Assembly: GCA_965363355.1 (NCBI GenBank)
Contig: CBDTTM010000003.1
Location: 1 to 42,591, forward strand
Direction of reading: 5' to 3'
Source of the DNA: CBDTTM01 sp965363355
Lineage (GTDB): Bacteria > Bacillota > Negativicutes > Selenomonadales > Selenomonadaceae
DNA length: 42,591 nucleotides
In this document: one piece after another, positions 21,952-31,369 of the stretch
Layout: each line of letters opens with the position of its first letter
Position numbering within the stretch: the stretch's first letter is position 1
The notes under the pieces: model-generated
What the model saw: the letters and a program-made list of their open reading frames with translations, nothing else
Told to the model about the DNA's origin: nothing
The model's database searches: none
Program-made: the position numbers and the translations under genes

Positions 21952-22944
21952 ATGGCATATACAGCAAATCCATCACGTTATCAACAGATGAAATATAAAA
22001 ATTGTGGAAAAAGCGGACTAAAATTGCCGCAAATCGCTTTGGGGCTTTGGCATAATTTTGGCACGAACGATGATTATCAAAACATGAAAGATATGTGCTT
22101 TACAGCATTTGACCATGGCATCACTTATTTTGATCTCGCGAACAATTATGGCCCGGAACCAGGCAGTGCAGAAGTGAACTTGGGACGGATCCTGCGCGAA
22201 GAATTTGCCGGGTATCGCGATGAACTCGTCATCAGTACGAAGGCCGGCCATGAAATGTGGGCGGGGCCTTACGGCGATGGCGGCAGCCGAAAATATCTTT
22301 TGTCGAGCCTTGATCAGAGTTTGAAACGCATGCAGCTCGATTATGTGGATATCTTTTATCATCATAGACCAGATCCATCCGTGCCGATGGAAGAAAGTTT
22401 GATGGCACTGGCTTCAGCTGTCAAAAGTGGTAAAGCCCTGTATGCAGGAATATCAAAATATGATGGGGAACAGACTCGCCAAGCAGCGGCGATTTTGCAG
22501 GAGTTAAAATGTCCCTTCATTGTAAATCAGAGCCGTTATTCGATCTTTGATCGTCATATAGAGACAAATGGACTCAAGCAAATGGCAGAGGAGATCGGTT
22601 GCGGCATCGTGGCTTTTAGCCCTTTGGCGCAAGGCCTTTTGAGCGATAAATATTTGACGGGGATTCCAGCAGATAGCCGAATCAAGCGCAGCGGGGTGTT
22701 TTTGCAGGAAAAACAACTGACTCCGGAAAAATTGTCGCAAATTGCCAAGCTCAATGAAATTGCTAAGAAAAGGGGACAAACCTTGGCCCAGATGGCACTG
22801 AGCTGGGTCTTGAAAGATGAGGTTGTAACGAGTGTTTTGATTGGTGCATCGAAGCCGCAGCAAATTTTGGAAAATCTCAAAATCATGCAGGCAGAGGATT
22901 TTTCCGAAGAGGATTTAATCGCCATCGAACGCAATAGCCAGTAA
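21952..22944 (+). CDS. yghZ: Aldo/keto reductase, YghZ-like
   Basis: A 330-residue NADPH-dependent reductase very similar to E. coli YghZ, an L-glyceraldehyde-3-phosphate/methylglyoxal reductase. Shared stretches include YKNCGKSGLKLP, LGLWHNFG, FDLANNYGP with the catalytic Tyr, STKAGHEMW with the Lys, and YVDIFYHHRPD with the His. The C-terminus is about 15 residues shorter than in E. coli. It probably detoxifies short aldehydes. It has its own AAGGAG site and ends at a terminator; monocistronic. Confidence 0.93.
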   Translation: MAYTANPSRYQQMKYKNCGKSGLKLPQIALGLWHNFGTNDDYQNMKDMCFTAFDHGITYFDLANNYGPEPGSAEVNLGRILREEFAGYRDELVISTKAGHEMWAGPYGDGGSRKYLLSSLDQSLKRMQLDYVDIFYHHRPDPSVPMEESLMALASAVKSGKALYAGISKYDGEQTRQAAAILQELKCPFIVNQSRYSIFDRHIETNGLKQMAEEIGCGIVAFSPLAQGLLSDKYLTGIPADSRIKRSGVFLQEKQLTPEKLSQIAKLNEIAKKRGQTLAQMALSWVLKDEVVTSVLIGASKPQQILENLKIMQAEDFSEEDLIAIERNSQ

Positions 22945-22971
22945 ATAAGGATGCTTTTCATGGGACTTAGG

Positions 22972-23001
22972 CCGGGTTTGCCAATGGCAAATCCGGTTTT
23001 T
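22972..23001 (+). terminator. Intrinsic terminator
   Basis: Stem CCGGGTTTGCC (22972-22982) with GGCAAATCCGG (22986-22996), three-base loop, five Ts. Confidence 0.9.
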
Positions 23002-23190
23002 AATTGAAAAATTTGAAAAAACAGTATATAATAAAAAATCAAATGCGAGGTGGTATGCAGCAAAGGTTTTTGATTGTCCCTGAAAGTGAATGCATAGGTA
23101 AGAAGAATAAAGCTTTTCAACGAGTTTGGAAACATAGGATTTATTTGTCTTGGTTTTACGATGTAATATTTACATAAAGGGGTTATGACA

Positions 23191-24981
23191 ATGAATGCAA
23201 TATTTTCTGTCAAGGGGAAGCTCGTACTTTTATTTGTGGCAGTCAGTGCACTTGCCACCGTGCTGGTCGGCACCTATTTTACGATTTCGACAATTCAGCA
23301 AAATCGACAGGCAAATGTGCAGTATGCGGAAAATCTGCATGCGCAATTTGACCGGGAACTCAAGCTGCAGACACAAGGGCTTGTCAGTTCACTCAATGCG
23401 ATTTACGACGAGCAAAAAGCAGGGCGCTTAACGGAAGACCGTGCTAAGCAGCAGGCGGTTGCGGTAATTAAAGCTGTTCGTTTTGATGGAGATGGTTATT
23501 TCTTTGCCGATGATTTGAATGGCGTCTGTGTGGCACATGCTACGCTCGGCTCCAAAGTCGAAGGCAAGAACCGTTTAAACGATCAGGATAAAAATGGCGT
23601 GTATTATATGCAGGAAATCTTCAAAGCTGCCAAATCAGATGAAGGTGGCGGTTATAGCAATTTTTCCTTCCCTAAGCCAAACGAAAGCGAAGCCTTGCCC
23701 AAACGCGGCTTTTCTATGATTTTTAAGCCTTATGGCTGGGTGATTGCCACTGGGGCCTGGATCGATCATATCGACGCAATGGTAAAAGAACATGAGGCGC
23801 AAACGGCAGAAGGGTTATATCGGCAAATTGCAGTTTCCGTAGGGATTTTATTGCTGATTGAATTGATTATTGTTTTTCTGGCATTTTATCTGGCGAAGTC
23901 TTTTACGAAACCGATCCTTGCCGCTGCAGAACATATCGAACATCTGGCGACCGGCGATTTTTCTGACCGAGCGGATTCCTTATTTGGCAGCCGCCGGGAT
24001 GAATTTGGTAAGATGGAACATGCATTTAAAGATCTCAGTGCTAATATGAGAAAGCTTTTACAAACCATAAATGATTGTGCGAAAGATGTTACGGACGGCG
24101 TCAAGAAGCTCGATGCTTCAACTACGAAATCAGCAGAAATCAGTGGACAGGTAGCGCAGTCTATTCTGGAAGTTGCCGCTGTAACCCATACGCAGCTCGA
24201 CTCGATGGAGTCTGTTTCTAATGTTATCGAGCAGTTATCAGCGGGGATGCAGGAAGTCTCAGCAAACGCCACCGAATCGGCAGAACATGCAGAAAAGGTC
24301 AGCTTATCGGCTTCAAGCGGAACACAGGCCATTGAAAAATCGATTGGGCAAATGCAGCATATTGAAAGAACGGTCAAGAATTCAGCAGCTGTTATTGACA
24401 AGCTTGGTGAAAGATCGCAGGCTATCGGTGAGATCGTTGATACGATTTCCGGCATAGCGGGACAAACCAATCTACTTGCCTTGAATGCGGCGATTGAAGC
24501 AGCTAGAGCCGGTGAACAGGGCCGTGGTTTTGCGGTTGTGGCCGAAGAAGTCCGCAAGTTAGCGGAACAATCACAGGCGGCTACGGAAAAAATCGCCGGA
24601 TTGATCGGTGAGATCCAACAGGATACAGCGCAGGCTGTTGTGACTATGAATGAGGGGACCAAGGAAGTTGAACTTGGTGCAACGGTTGTCGATGCAGCAG
24701 GCGAGTCCTTCAAAGAAATTGTCGGTTTGGTCGGGCATGTAGCGGATCAGTCGAAAACCATTGCCAGTACGATACAGGAAATGGCAGGCCATACGGAAAA
24801 AATCGTCGTGTCGGTAAAAGACATCAGCGGCATGAATCAAGAAGTTGTCAAAGAAACTGAGACCGTATCGTCCTCAACAGAGGGGCAAATGGAATCAGCG
24901 GAAAAAATCAGCCAAGCAAGCGAAGATTTGCTGGCGTTGGCACAACATTTGGAAGAAGAGGTCAAGAAATTTAAAATGTAA
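23191..24981 (+). CDS. Methyl-accepting chemotaxis protein with single Cache domain
   Basis: A 596-residue chemoreceptor. A first membrane segment (about 8-28) leads to an extracytoplasmic single Cache domain (about 32-200, with GDGYFFADDLNGVCVAHATLG and KPYGWVIATGAWID), a second membrane segment (about 210-233), a HAMP domain (about 233-290) and a long signalling domain whose hairpin tip reads IAGQTNLLALNAAIEAARAGEQGRGFAVVA. It senses a small ligand, often a carboxylate for this Cache type, and controls CheA, so the organism is probably motile. I prefer ATG 23191 over 23185 because AAAGGGG is eight bases before it. Confidence 0.95.
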   Translation: MNAIFSVKGKLVLLFVAVSALATVLVGTYFTISTIQQNRQANVQYAENLHAQFDRELKLQTQGLVSSLNAIYDEQKAGRLTEDRAKQQAVAVIKAVRFDGDGYFFADDLNGVCVAHATLGSKVEGKNRLNDQDKNGVYYMQEIFKAAKSDEGGGYSNFSFPKPNESEALPKRGFSMIFKPYGWVIATGAWIDHIDAMVKEHEAQTAEGLYRQIAVSVGILLLIELIIVFLAFYLAKSFTKPILAAAEHIEHLATGDFSDRADSLFGSRRDEFGKMEHAFKDLSANMRKLLQTINDCAKDVTDGVKKLDASTTKSAEISGQVAQSILEVAAVTHTQLDSMESVSNVIEQLSAGMQEVSANATESAEHAEKVSLSASSGTQAIEKSIGQMQHIERTVKNSAAVIDKLGERSQAIGEIVDTISGIAGQTNLLALNAAIEAARAGEQGRGFAVVAEEVRKLAEQSQAATEKIAGLIGEIQQDTAQAVVTMNEGTKEVELGATVVDAAGESFKEIVGLVGHVADQSKTIASTIQEMAGHTEKIVVSVKDISGMNQEVVKETETVSSSTEGQMESAEKISQASEDLLALAQHLEEEVKKFKM

Positions 24982-24991
24982 GAGGTTTTGC

Positions 24992-25043
24992 AGCTCTTTT
25001 GCCTAATCATATTTTAGGCAAAAGAGCAATGCAGGCTTTTTTT
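24992..25043 (+). terminator. Intrinsic terminator after the chemoreceptor gene
   Basis: A 14-bp perfect stem (24993-25006 with 25014-25027) followed 9 bases later by a run of Ts. Confidence 0.75.
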
Positions 25044-25095
25044 CTTAACTCAGGCAGCTTTAAATATTGAGAATATTTCTAATAGAAAAATCATA

Positions 25096-25123
25096 TTGAC
25101 AATGACAGGAATAGATATATAAT
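25096..25123 (+). promoter_or_regulatory. Promoter of the GPH symporter gene
   Basis: TTGACA (25096-25101), 16-bp spacer, TATAAT (25118-25123). The leader to the start codon would be about 340 bases; it contains two operator-like sites and no coding frame. Confidence 0.7.
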
Positions 25124-25200
25124 ATAAATGTTAGTATTTCTTAGGTAAATAATGCAAGGGGTATTAATGATGTGAGAGGGGGCATTTCTTTTCGATAAAA

Positions 25201-25214
25201 TGTAAGCGGTCCCA
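25201..25214 (+). promoter_or_regulatory. cre-like site (CcpA)
   Basis: TGTAAGCGGTCCCA fits the catabolite-response consensus TGWNANCGNTNWCA at all but one defined position. It lies about 70 bases after the expected transcription start, where CcpA binding would block elongation. Confidence 0.55.
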
Positions 25215-25369
25215 TTAAATATACATAAAAAGACGAAGAATCAGAAAATTTAAAAGCATTTGATATAATTTTTTTTATTTTGGCCGACAGGGACAGGCTT
25301 AGATGTAAAGCCGATAAAGTTTGTTCATCCAGGGGTCTTTTTTTAAAAACAACATAAATGGGATCAGCA

Positions 25370-25391
25370 AAAATGAAAGTGCTTTCATTTT
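25370..25391 (+). promoter_or_regulatory. LacI/CcpA-type palindromic operator
   Basis: A perfect dyad AAAATGAAAG-TG-CTTTCATTTT. Its core TGAAAGTGCTTTCA differs by one base from the symmetric cre/LacI-family sequence TGAAAGCGCTTTCA. Confidence 0.6.
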
Positions 25392-25467
25392 GTCGTATGG
25401 CGATGACTTGTTGGAATTGAATAATTTTTGTGAAATGTTAAAATTAAAATGCGCAGGAGGAAATGAA

Positions 25468-26895
25468 ATGGCAGATACACTCGTTGTAAAACACTCGACT
25501 GAGGAAGAAGTCGAAAATAATTCGGGCAATAAAAAACTGACATGGAAAGAAAAGATATCCTATGGATTCGGTGACTTCGGCAATGGTTTTATGTTTGACT
25601 TGGGGCAGGCTTATCTGACCAAATACTGGATCGATGTCTGCATGATTCCGGCAGCTGCCGTAGCAGGGATTTTCGCTTTTACTAAAATTTTTGATGCATT
25701 TATGGATCCGATTGCTGGATCGTTGATTGATAGCCGTAAAAATATCGGCAGCCGCGGCAAGTTCAGACCGGTCATGATGGTTTCTAGCGTATTGCTGGCA
25801 ATCCTTACGGTTTTGACCTTTACGATGCCGGATTCATTTTCTGGCGGCGGTAAAGTCATGTTTGCGTATGGCGCTTATATGGCGTGGGGCCTTATCTATT
25901 CATTTACCAATATACCATATGGTTCCTTGGCCAGCGTCATGACGCGTGATGTCAATGAACGCAGCCAGATGGCGACGACTCGCCAGGCTGGATCGATTGG
26001 AGCACAGTTGATCACTGGTATGGGCTTTGTGCCGATACTGTTGATGTTCAATAATCCGCATCAAGGCTTCTTGGTAGCAGCAGCTATTATGGCAGTTATT
26101 GGGGTCGGCGGTTTCTATGTATGTTATAGAAATACAAAAGAACATGTTCATGTAAATCGTAACACTTCAGCAGAACAAAAAGCAGGGCCAAAAGAATACC
26201 TCAAAGTCGTTTTCACGAATAAACCACTTATTTGCTTGATTTTGATGACATTGTTCACGATTTCGGCAATGAATACCAATAATCAGATGATGATTTTCTT
26301 CTGTCAGTACAACTTGGGCAATATGGCATTACAACCAGTCATCAATGGCGTTATGATGGGCTGCTCGGTCTTAGGTATTTTGTTGATGCCGAAACTCGTT
26401 GCGAAATTCGGTAAGAAAAAGACAGCTATTGTAGGTTTATTGATTGGCTGCGCAGCTAACGTACTCAATTTCGTCATTCCTACCAATGTGTACAGTTTTG
26501 TTTTTCTTGTTACCGTAGGTTATGTGGCTTTGGCTATTCCAAACGGCATTACCTGGGCGTTTGTTTCTGACGTCATCGACTATGGACAATGGCATAATGG
26601 TATCCGTAAGGAAGGCATCACCTATGCAGCATTCAATTTCTCCCGTAAGATCGCACAGGCACTAGCTGCTATTGTAAGCTCGGGCATTCTTGTCATGACG
26701 GGTTATGTAGCCAATGCAGTTCAGTCTGAAATGACTTTGACTGGTATTAAAGCGGCAATGACGCTTTATCCTGGCGTAGCTTTAGGGTGTGCGGCGATCA
26801 TTCTCGGCATTTTGTATAATCTTTCCGATGATAAGTACAAAGAAATTGCATCCGATTTGAATGAAGGCAACTGGGAAAACGGTAAACTCGAATAG
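25468..26895 (+). CDS. GPH-family sugar:cation symporter (MelB/XynP-like)
   Basis: A 475-residue, 12-segment transporter of the glycoside-pentoside-hexuronide family. It starts with the family signature KISYGFGDFGNGFMFDLGQAY, followed by TKIFDAFMDPIAGSLIDSRKNIGSRGKFRP and, after segment ten, DVIDYGQWHNGIRKEGITYA. These proteins import sugars or glycosides with Na+ or H+. The start at 25468 has AGGAGG upstream; the frame reaches back further but lies in operator DNA. The two cre/LacI-like sites fit control by carbon source. The sugar is unknown; the next gene is a hexose-phosphate mutase. Confidence 0.93.
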   Translation: MADTLVVKHSTEEEVENNSGNKKLTWKEKISYGFGDFGNGFMFDLGQAYLTKYWIDVCMIPAAAVAGIFAFTKIFDAFMDPIAGSLIDSRKNIGSRGKFRPVMMVSSVLLAILTVLTFTMPDSFSGGGKVMFAYGAYMAWGLIYSFTNIPYGSLASVMTRDVNERSQMATTRQAGSIGAQLITGMGFVPILLMFNNPHQGFLVAAAIMAVIGVGGFYVCYRNTKEHVHVNRNTSAEQKAGPKEYLKVVFTNKPLICLILMTLFTISAMNTNNQMMIFFCQYNLGNMALQPVINGVMMGCSVLGILLMPKLVAKFGKKKTAIVGLLIGCAANVLNFVIPTNVYSFVFLVTVGYVALAIPNGITWAFVSDVIDYGQWHNGIRKEGITYAAFNFSRKIAQALAAIVSSGILVMTGYVANAVQSEMTLTGIKAAMTLYPGVALGCAAIILGILYNLSDDKYKEIASDLNEGNWENGKLE

Positions 26896-26929
26896 TAATG
26901 CTCCTTTTTGAAGGGAACTAAATAGTGTG

Positions 26930-26975
26930 TTAGAAAAGAGGGAAGACGTCGCGGCGTTTTTCCTCTTTTCTGTTG
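26930..26975 (+). terminator. Intrinsic terminator
   Basis: Stem AGAAAAGAGGGAA (26932-26944) with TTCCTCTTTTCT (26960-26971). Confidence 0.75.
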
Positions 26976-27097
26976 TCTGCTTGTAGAAAAATTTTTTGGC
27001 AGGCAGGAGAACGCATTTATTCCGTGAATTTTAAATGATGTGGGATTTGAATTAAAAATTTCGAATTTTTTTAAAGATAGGAAGAGGGGATTTATGC

Positions 27098-28594
27098 ATG
27101 ACATTAACAAGAGAAGACTTGTTGAAATTACAAAACGGCAGTGATGTCCGTGGCGTCGCAATCGATGGCCTCGGGGAAGCAGTTACGCTGACTGAGGAAG
27201 CGGTTAATCGCATAGCCGGAGCTTTTGTGGTTTGGCTAGAGAAGAATTGCAGCAAAAAAGAAGTTAAAATCGGGGTTGGACACGACTCGAGATTGTCAGC
27301 GGATGCATTGTCAAAGGCAGCTCTTAAAGGCCTTAAAGCAGCTGGTGCACAGACTGTTTTTTGTGGTTTGGCATCAACGCCATCCATGTTTATGGGAACT
27401 GTATATGAACAAACAAAGTTCGATGGCTCGATTATGATTACTGCAAGCCATCTGCCATACAATAGAAACGGCATGAAATTCTTCACGAAAGACGGCGGCT
27501 TGGAAAAATCTGAAATCACCGAAGTTTTGGAAATCGCCGCGACGACGGCAACCGCAGAAACTGTTATCGATGCTGTAGAAAAAGCGGCATTGCTCCAAAT
27601 CTATGCAGCAGATCTTAGACAAAAAATAGAAAAGGGCGTTGGCTCAAAGCTTTTGTCCGGTGTACATATTGTAGTAGATGCCAGCAATGGTGCCGGTGGA
27701 TTCTTTGCCAAAGAAGTTCTTGAGGCTTTGGGGGCAGATGTATCGGGCAGCCAGTTCTTAGAACCAGATGGCCATTTCCCAAATCACGTCCCGAATCCGG
27801 AATCACCGGAAGCAATGGATTCACTTCGTGATGCCGTTCTTAAGAATAAAGCGGATTTTGGTCTGATTTTTGACCCGGATGTCGATCGCATGTCGGCTGT
27901 CTTGGCAGATGGCAAGGAAATCAATCGAGATGCCTTGATTGCCTTGATGGCAGCGATTGCTGTCAAAGACTGCCCGGGCGGGACGATCGTTACGGATTCT
28001 GTCACTTCGGACACGCTTACGGATTTTCTGGAAAATACGCTGCAATGCCGTCATCGCCGCTTTAAGCGCGGTTATAAGAATGTCATCAATGAGTGCAAAC
28101 GCCTCAATGCAGACAAAGTTATTTCACCACTTGCTATTGAAACGTCGGGTCATGGTGCATTCCAAGAGAACTATTATCTCGATGATGGCTGCTATATGGC
28201 AGTAAAACTCATCATGGCTGCTGTACAAGAAAAAAGACAAGGCAGAGATATCACGGCCTTGATTGCAGAGCTCAAGGAAGCATACGAAGCTCGTGAATAT
28301 CGCATGAATATAAAAGAAGCCGACTTCAAGTCTTATGGGCAGGAAGTATTGTCCTTGTTTGAATCGCGGGCGAAAGAAAAAGGGATCCACATCGAACCGG
28401 ATTCTTGTGAAGGCGTTCGTCTGAGCTTCAAAGGAGTTCCGGCTGGCTGGGCTTTATTGCGTGCTTCTTTGCATGATCCGGTTTTGGCACTTAATATGGA
28501 AGGCAGCAAGGCTGGCGATTGCGAGGCAATCCTCGGTGTTGTTCGTGAAATCCTTGCCGATCGCGACGGGATTGTCCTAGATAATCTCAAGTAA
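27098..28594 (+). CDS. Phosphomannomutase/phosphoglucomutase
   Basis: A 498-residue alpha-D-phosphohexomutase interconverting hexose 1- and 6-phosphates. The phosphoserine loop is TASHLPYNRNG (usually TASHNP), the Mg site DPDVDR, the sugar-specificity loop ETSGHGA and a C-terminal phosphate-binding domain with SCEGVRLSF-type sequence. Four domains are complete. It feeds nucleotide-sugar synthesis or central metabolism. GAAGAGGGG precedes the start and a terminator follows. Whether mannose or glucose phosphate is preferred cannot be told; the Leu in TASHLP and the EN-Y region are variants seen in a clade distinct from GlmM. Confidence 0.9.
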   Translation: MTLTREDLLKLQNGSDVRGVAIDGLGEAVTLTEEAVNRIAGAFVVWLEKNCSKKEVKIGVGHDSRLSADALSKAALKGLKAAGAQTVFCGLASTPSMFMGTVYEQTKFDGSIMITASHLPYNRNGMKFFTKDGGLEKSEITEVLEIAATTATAETVIDAVEKAALLQIYAADLRQKIEKGVGSKLLSGVHIVVDASNGAGGFFAKEVLEALGADVSGSQFLEPDGHFPNHVPNPESPEAMDSLRDAVLKNKADFGLIFDPDVDRMSAVLADGKEINRDALIALMAAIAVKDCPGGTIVTDSVTSDTLTDFLENTLQCRHRRFKRGYKNVINECKRLNADKVISPLAIETSGHGAFQENYYLDDGCYMAVKLIMAAVQEKRQGRDITALIAELKEAYEAREYRMNIKEADFKSYGQEVLSLFESRAKEKGIHIEPDSCEGVRLSFKGVPAGWALLRASLHDPVLALNMEGSKAGDCEAILGVVREILADRDGIVLDNLK

Positions 28595-28633
28595 TCGAAA
28601 AGATTCGAGGCAGGGGAAATAAGCATTTGTTTG

Positions 28634-28673
28634 GATCGTGCCAAAAGAGAAGATCTGTTGGCACGATCTTTTT
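28634..28673 (+). terminator. Terminator of the phosphohexomutase gene
   Basis: Perfect stem GATCGTGCCA (28634-28643) with TGGCACGATC (28659-28668) and five Ts. Confidence 0.9.
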
Positions 28674-28699
28674 ATTGCGGTAGTGGGAGAGATTTTATT

Positions 28700-29614
28700 T
28701 TGGCAAACAAAAGTCATATGTTTTATTCTTTGGCCTTATTATTAGCAGCCCTTATTTGGGGCAGTACCTTTTTTATCACAAAAGAAGCTACGGGATCCTT
28801 GTCGACGGCAATGATCCTTGCCATTCGTTTCAGCGTGGGCGCCGCTTGTATCGCCTTGGTTTGCGGCAAGAGCTTCAAAATCATCGACCGTGGCTATTTG
28901 CTTTGGGGTGGTCTTTTGGGCGTGATAACGTTTGCCTCTTATGGCGTACATATCTTTGGTTTGGAACTTGATACGACGCCGGGAAAAAGTGCTTTTTTGA
29001 CTTCTATTTATTGTGTTTTAGTGCCATTTGTATATTGGCTTTTTGGCCAGAATCGGCCAGATCGTTACAATTTTACGGCAGCATTTCTCTGTTTGGCGGG
29101 AATCGGATTGGTTTCATTGACGGAGGGCTTGTCTATTTTGCGTGGAGATGTCTATACGCTTTGGGGCGGGGTCCTTGGCGCATTTGAAATCGTTGCAGTA
29201 TCGATTGCCTGTCGTGGAAGAGATCCCCTTTTGCTGACGGGTTTACAACTCGCGGTAGTTGCCATGCTTGCCTGGCTTCTCGTTATATTCACCAGTGCCT
29301 GGCCGTCTGTTTATGTCATGGCGGACCTTTGGGGAATCATCTACCTTGGCCTTTTTGCTACAGCCGGTTGCTTGGGGCTTCAAAGCATTGGGCTCAAATA
29401 CACGGATCCATCATCGGCGGCGATTATATTGAGCTTGGAAGCGGTTTTTGGTGTCATTTTTTCGGTGATTTTCTACCATGAAGTGGTCTCGGGGCAAATG
29501 CTCATCGGTTTTTCTTTGATCTTTGTGGCGGTAATCATTTCGGAGACGAAATTGAAGTTTTTGAAGCGCCGTAAAAATCGAGAGTTACGGCAGGACATTC
29601 ACAAATTTAGTTGA
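28700..29614 (+). CDS. EamA-family (DMT) transporter
   Basis: A 304-residue membrane protein with ten hydrophobic segments in two EamA repeats (AALIWGSTFFITKEA in the first; YTDPSSAAIILSLEAVFGVIFS in the second). Members export amino acids or other metabolites. I place the start at TTG 28700, eight bases after GGGAGAG; the frame is open from 28631 but that part encodes the upstream terminator hairpin. Substrate unknown. It stands alone. Confidence 0.88.
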   Translation: MANKSHMFYSLALLLAALIWGSTFFITKEATGSLSTAMILAIRFSVGAACIALVCGKSFKIIDRGYLLWGGLLGVITFASYGVHIFGLELDTTPGKSAFLTSIYCVLVPFVYWLFGQNRPDRYNFTAAFLCLAGIGLVSLTEGLSILRGDVYTLWGGVLGAFEIVAVSIACRGRDPLLLTGLQLAVVAMLAWLLVIFTSAWPSVYVMADLWGIIYLGLFATAGCLGLQSIGLKYTDPSSAAIILSLEAVFGVIFSVIFYHEVVSGQMLIGFSLIFVAVIISETKLKFLKRRKNRELRQDIHKFS

Positions 29615-29712
29615 ATTCTAAACGAGGAACGAGTCTTTTTGATGATTTGCTCATTGACTATTTATTATGAGACGTTGCGGTTAAGCAAAAACATAAAGAG
29701 AGGTGCTTGATT

Positions 29713-30264
29713 TTGGTATTGATTTATTTGGCCGATGGCTTTGAAGAGTTGGAGGCCTTAAGTGTAGTCGATGTCCTGCGTCGCGCAGATATATCCATTC
29801 AGATGGTTTCGATTACGGGGAAGAAGGAAGTTACGAGTTCACACGGAGTTACGATAACGGCAGATCTTCTTTTTGAAGAAGCGGATCACCAAAAGGCACA
29901 GATGCTTGTATTGCCGGGCGGAATGCCAGGGACTTTGGCATTGGCTGCTCATGGAGCTTTGCATGAGCAACTCAAACAGGCAGAAAAAGATGGTCGCTGG
30001 CTCGCAGCTGTATGCGCAGCGCCCACCGTTTTTGGCAGCTTAGAAATTCTCCAGGGGAAAAATGCGGTTTGTTATCCGGGCAATGAAGAAAAACTCATCG
30101 GTGCCAACACTGCGGTTGAAGGTAAGGTCGTCGTCGATGGTAAAATTGTGACTTCACGCGGACCGGGGACGTCTTTGGATTTTGCCCTTGAACTTGTCGC
30201 TTTATTAAAGGATAGGGAAACTTCTGCATCCATAAGGAAAGCCATGATTTTTGATAATCCATGA
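29713..30264 (+). CDS. DJ-1/PfpI family protein (YajL-like)
   Basis: A 183-residue DJ-1 superfamily protein. The reactive Cys101 lies in AAVCAAPTVF and its partner Glu11 in DGFEELEA, the arrangement of the DJ-1/YajL branch. Relatives act in defence against reactive carbonyls and oxidative stress; the enzymatic activity is debated. Start choice is uncertain: TTG codons occur at 29707, 29713 and 29719; AGAGAGGTG fits 29713 best. It may be co-transcribed with the exported protein gene 35 bases downstream. Confidence 0.88.
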   Translation: MVLIYLADGFEELEALSVVDVLRRADISIQMVSITGKKEVTSSHGVTITADLLFEEADHQKAQMLVLPGGMPGTLALAAHGALHEQLKQAEKDGRWLAAVCAAPTVFGSLEILQGKNAVCYPGNEEKLIGANTAVEGKVVVDGKIVTSRGPGTSLDFALELVALLKDRETSASIRKAMIFDNP

Positions 30265-30298
30265 AGCATGTCAGTTCATGGTGGAAGGAGAGTCTGCA

Positions 30299-31321
30299 TT
30301 GTTTTTGAGACAGATAAAGTTTTACTGTATGTTGTTTTTTTTAGGCTTGTGTGTTTTTTCTTGCCGTCCCGCATTTGCCCAGCAAGAAGGTGCGATTCTT
30401 CCTGTTCAGACGCGAACGGCAATTGCTAAAACAGGATTGGCGGCACCGCCCGCTAGGTTAACGGATCTGAACGGGAAAATCGTTCCGGCAGTTGTTCCGG
30501 GCAAAATCAATGTGTTGGTGGCGCTGACGAGCCTTGAAGATATTGATGGATTGCAGCATTTCAATGATGTATATGAAAAGTGGAAAAATGAAGTAGAATT
30601 TCTCTTTGTCATGAGAAGTGGGGCGGCGCAGATAAAGGAAACTTGGACGAAGAATAAGTTGGCATTGCCAACTGCATTGCAGGCGCATTCTGAGTTTTTC
30701 AAGCAGTACAACGCTTCGGCACCGACACTTGTTTTGGTCGATGCCAAAGGCATCGTGCGTTATAATGGCGATTGGCGAATTGATCCAGAATCGTTGAATC
30801 GATATATCGAGGAACAGCTTCATCGGCAGCCAAATACGCCAGAACCTTTGCCACAGCTGACATTTTTGCCGAAAAAAAAGATTTCTTATGAAGTTGTGCC
30901 GGTATTGCTCAATATTGGTGATCGCGTGGAAAAAGATAATTTCCGAGGTCTTGATGGTGCGGATATTCCGGTCTTTTATCAGGAAAAACCGACCGTGCTG
31001 TTTCTTTGGATGAATTACACACCACTGGCGGCAATTGATGAAATGATGCCTTTGGCGCAAGGGTTAAAAGATGAAATGGGCGATGGCGTCAGGGTCTACA
31101 CCTTAAATGGCAGCAGGGAGGACAAGGCTTTAGAACGAATTATGGCGCGTTACCATACAACGGTGCCATTGCTTCGCGGCGGGAAGTTCCTGCAATATGC
31201 GAGAACATTTCCGGCGGTCATCGTCATTGACCGTGAGGGCATCGTACGCCAGCGGTTCCTCAAATTGCCTACGGCAGCAGAACTCAAGGCAGCTTTACCG
31301 ACCGTTGAGAAAGTTGAATAG
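30299..31321 (+). CDS. Exported protein with two thioredoxin-like domains lacking CxxC
   Basis: A 340-residue protein with a signal peptide (about 1-26, cleavage after AFA; a VFSC sequence might instead be a poor lipobox). Two thioredoxin-fold domains of the AhpC/TlpA kind follow: about 45-175 (LTDLNGKIVPAVVPGKINVLVALTSL ... APTLVLVDAKGIVRYNGDW) and 200-335 (VLFLWMNYTPLAA ... FPAVIVIDREGIVRQRFLK). Neither has a CxxC or any cysteine in the mature protein, so it cannot be a thiol oxidoreductase. TTG 30299 is chosen because GGAAGGAG precedes it and the signal peptide then begins at once. Function unknown; a haem- or scaffold-type role is conceivable. Confidence 0.8.
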   Translation: MFLRQIKFYCMLFFLGLCVFSCRPAFAQQEGAILPVQTRTAIAKTGLAAPPARLTDLNGKIVPAVVPGKINVLVALTSLEDIDGLQHFNDVYEKWKNEVEFLFVMRSGAAQIKETWTKNKLALPTALQAHSEFFKQYNASAPTLVLVDAKGIVRYNGDWRIDPESLNRYIEEQLHRQPNTPEPLPQLTFLPKKKISYEVVPVLLNIGDRVEKDNFRGLDGADIPVFYQEKPTVLFLWMNYTPLAAIDEMMPLAQGLKDEMGDGVRVYTLNGSREDKALERIMARYHTTVPLLRGGKFLQYARTFPAVIVIDREGIVRQRFLKLPTAAELKAALPTVEKVE

Positions 31322-31369
31322 GATTTTGATGATAATTAAAAACAAAAAGCTATAGGGGGTTATGTTTCT

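Noticed and set aside
28631..28699. An N-terminal extension of the EamA transporter starting at TTG 28631
   Set aside because: It would encode the upstream gene's terminator hairpin; TTG 28700 has a proper binding site.
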